Part shown: piece by piece, positions 63,210 to 64,000 of the stretch
Numbering within the stretch: the stretch's first letter is position 1
Layout of the letters: each line of letters starts with the position of its first letter
Assembly (NCBI GenBank): GCA_037445555.1
Contig: JBBIKG010000008.1
Location: 1-64,000, forward strand
Source: JAAYJT01 sp037445555
GTDB taxonomy: Bacteria; Bacteroidota; Bacteroidia; Bacteroidales; JAAYJT01
DNA: 64,000 nt
Direction: 5' to 3'
Made by a program: the position numbers and the translations under genes
The notes under the pieces: generated by a model
Told to the model about the DNA's origin: nothing
The model's input: the letters and a program-made list of their open reading frames with translations, nothing else
The model's database searches: none

Positions 63210-64000
63210 CTGAAGGCAATATCCTGATCAGTCGTACGGATTCTATTGGCGATGTAGTGCTGACGCTGCCCCTGGCCGGATATCTGAAAACAAGATTTCC
63301 AGGCACCCGGATCATTTTTCTGGGCAGAAGCTATACCGAGCCTGTTATAAAGGCATGCAAATACGTGGATGAATTTATAAACCGCGATGAATTCATAGCC
63401 CTGGACGAAGCTTCGAAAGTTGATCGTTTTGTGATGCTGAAAGCCGACTGCGTGGTTCATGTGTTTCCGGACAAAGAGATCGCCCGGCTGTGTAAGAAAG
63501 CAGGAATCCCGTTTCGCATAGGCACATCGCATCGGTGGTATCACTGGATGTATTGCAATCACCTTCCTTCTTTTTCGAGGCGTAGATCTGAAAAACACGA
63601 AGCTGTACTTAACTTCTGCCTGCTTGAACCATTGACCGGTGTGATGTATCCGACCGATGAGGAATTGTTTCAATACACCGGCCTGAGCCATGTACAGCCG
63701 CTTCCTGCCCGGATAAAACAACTACTGAACCCGGTTAGGTTTAGCCTGATTTTACATCCCAAATCAAAGGGGAGCAGCCGCGAATGGGACCAGGAAAAGT
63801 ACCTTGCCCTGATGCATCTGCTGCCCGCAGAGGATTTCAGCTTCTTTATTACCGGCACAAAAGAGGACGGGGAACAAATTTCGACCTTGCTTACGCACCT
63901 TCCTGTCAACGCTGCAGATCTCACAGGAAAATTGAACCTGGTGGACCTCCTGGCACTCATACAGGCCAGTGATGGTATTGTGGCTAGTAGTACCGGCCCT
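63179..64000 (+). CDS. GT9-family heptosyltransferase-like protein (cut by window end)
   Basis: Partial gene; the stop lies beyond the window. Seen: 'NILISRTDSIGDVVLTLPLAGYLKTRFP', the N-terminal signature of GT9 (ADP-heptose:LPS heptosyltransferase), then 'FSLILHPKSKGSSREWDQEKYLALM' and 'DLTGKLNLVDLLALIQASDGIVASSTGP' in the last part, the nucleotide-sugar-binding half. The frame has no ATG near its start; the first likely start is the TTG at 63179, which overlaps the GT2 gene by 31 nt, with other non-ATG choices (CTG at 63206) possible. It would extend the lipopolysaccharide core set. Confidence 0.85.
   Translation, partial: MGTKKTPGFLTEGNILISRTDSIGDVVLTLPLAGYLKTRFPGTRIIFLGRSYTEPVIKACKYVDEFINRDEFIALDEASKVDRFVMLKADCVVHVFPDKEIARLCKKAGIPFRIGTSHRWYHWMYCNHLPSFSRRRSEKHEAVLNFCLLEPLTGVMYPTDEELFQYTGLSHVQPLPARIKQLLNPVRFSLILHPKSKGSSREWDQEKYLALMHLLPAEDFSFFITGTKEDGEQISTLLTHLPVNAADLTGKLNLVDLLALIQASDGIVASSTGP

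Noticed and set aside
63110..63721. 203-codon open frame on the minus strand near the window end
   Set aside because: It runs antisense to the GT9 gene, whose N-terminal signature (ISRTDSIGDVVLTLP) is clear on the plus strand; no signal, family motif or start context on the minus strand.
1..64000. tRNA, rRNA, CRISPR array, insertion sequence or integrase
   Set aside because: I looked through the intergenic regions and coding patterns and found no cloverleaf-like sequence, direct-repeat array, inverted-terminal-repeat element or transposase/integrase protein.

Overview
The window reads as chromosomal DNA of an anaerobic, amino-acid-using member of the Bacteroidota, most likely Bacteroidales or Marinilabiliales. 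The evidence is four SusC/SusD pairs, a subtilase with a type IX secretion (T9SS) C-terminal sorting domain, an hpt-adk-obg operon, Bacteroidota-type promoters (TTG, about 20 nt, TAnnTTTG), few Shine-Dalgarno sites, and a ferredoxin-linked indolepyruvate oxidoreductase. I see no phage, transposon, CRISPR array, rRNA or tRNA.

Layout. 0-3.6 kb: iorAB and an M23 peptidase. 3.6-30 kb: an outer-membrane nutrient-uptake region on the minus strand with four susC-susD operons, three closed by strong hairpin terminators and the fourth by a long perfect hairpin without a T-tract. It also holds a PorT-like barrel, a decayed DUF1735/DUF4361-type lipoprotein gene, a MORN-repeat protein, an unknown exported protein and the subtilase. 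No glycoside hydrolase or polysaccharide lyase is present, so peptides or proteins are at least as likely as glycans to be the substrates. 30.4-31.9 kb: a histidine/aromatic ammonia-lyase homologue whose MIO-forming serine is a cysteine. 32-37 kb: a GNAT-fold protein, an LptF/LptG permease and two glycosyltransferases. 37.3-45.8 kb: ettA, then hisS-hutH with a very large outer-membrane protein that joins an HEXXH site to a propeller and a barrel, then a holin-like protein and a Nim-like flavoprotein. 45.8-48.6 kb: hpt-adk-obg-PAP2. 48.8-54.5 kb: a five-gene catabolic cluster, discussed below. 54.8-59.2 kb: trkA with two tandem trkH genes. 59.2-64 kb: a MATE exporter and a surface-glycan set (O-antigen ligase/polymerase, GT2, GT9 cut by the window end).

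The most interesting region is 48.8-54.5 kb. It encodes a KamA-family radical-SAM 2,3-aminomutase, a two-subunit 3-oxoacid CoA-transferase resembling PcaI/PcaJ, a class III aminotransferase of the glutamate-1-semialdehyde type, and a thiolase resembling PcaF. In order of chemistry these could turn an alpha-amino acid into a beta-amino acid, then a 3-oxo acid, then a 3-oxoacyl-CoA, then acetyl-CoA plus a shortened acyl-CoA. The aminomutase lacks the lysine-binding aspartates of lysine 2,3-aminomutase and has Arg405 at one of those positions. This suggests a substrate with a side-chain carboxylate. 2-Aminoadipate, leading through 3-oxoadipate to succinyl-CoA plus acetyl-CoA, is my preferred hypothesis; glutamate and leucine are alternatives. 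This substrate assignment is inference.

Together with iorAB, the two ammonia-lyase homologues and the subtilase/SusCD region, the window fits a proteolytic, amino-acid-oxidising lifestyle.
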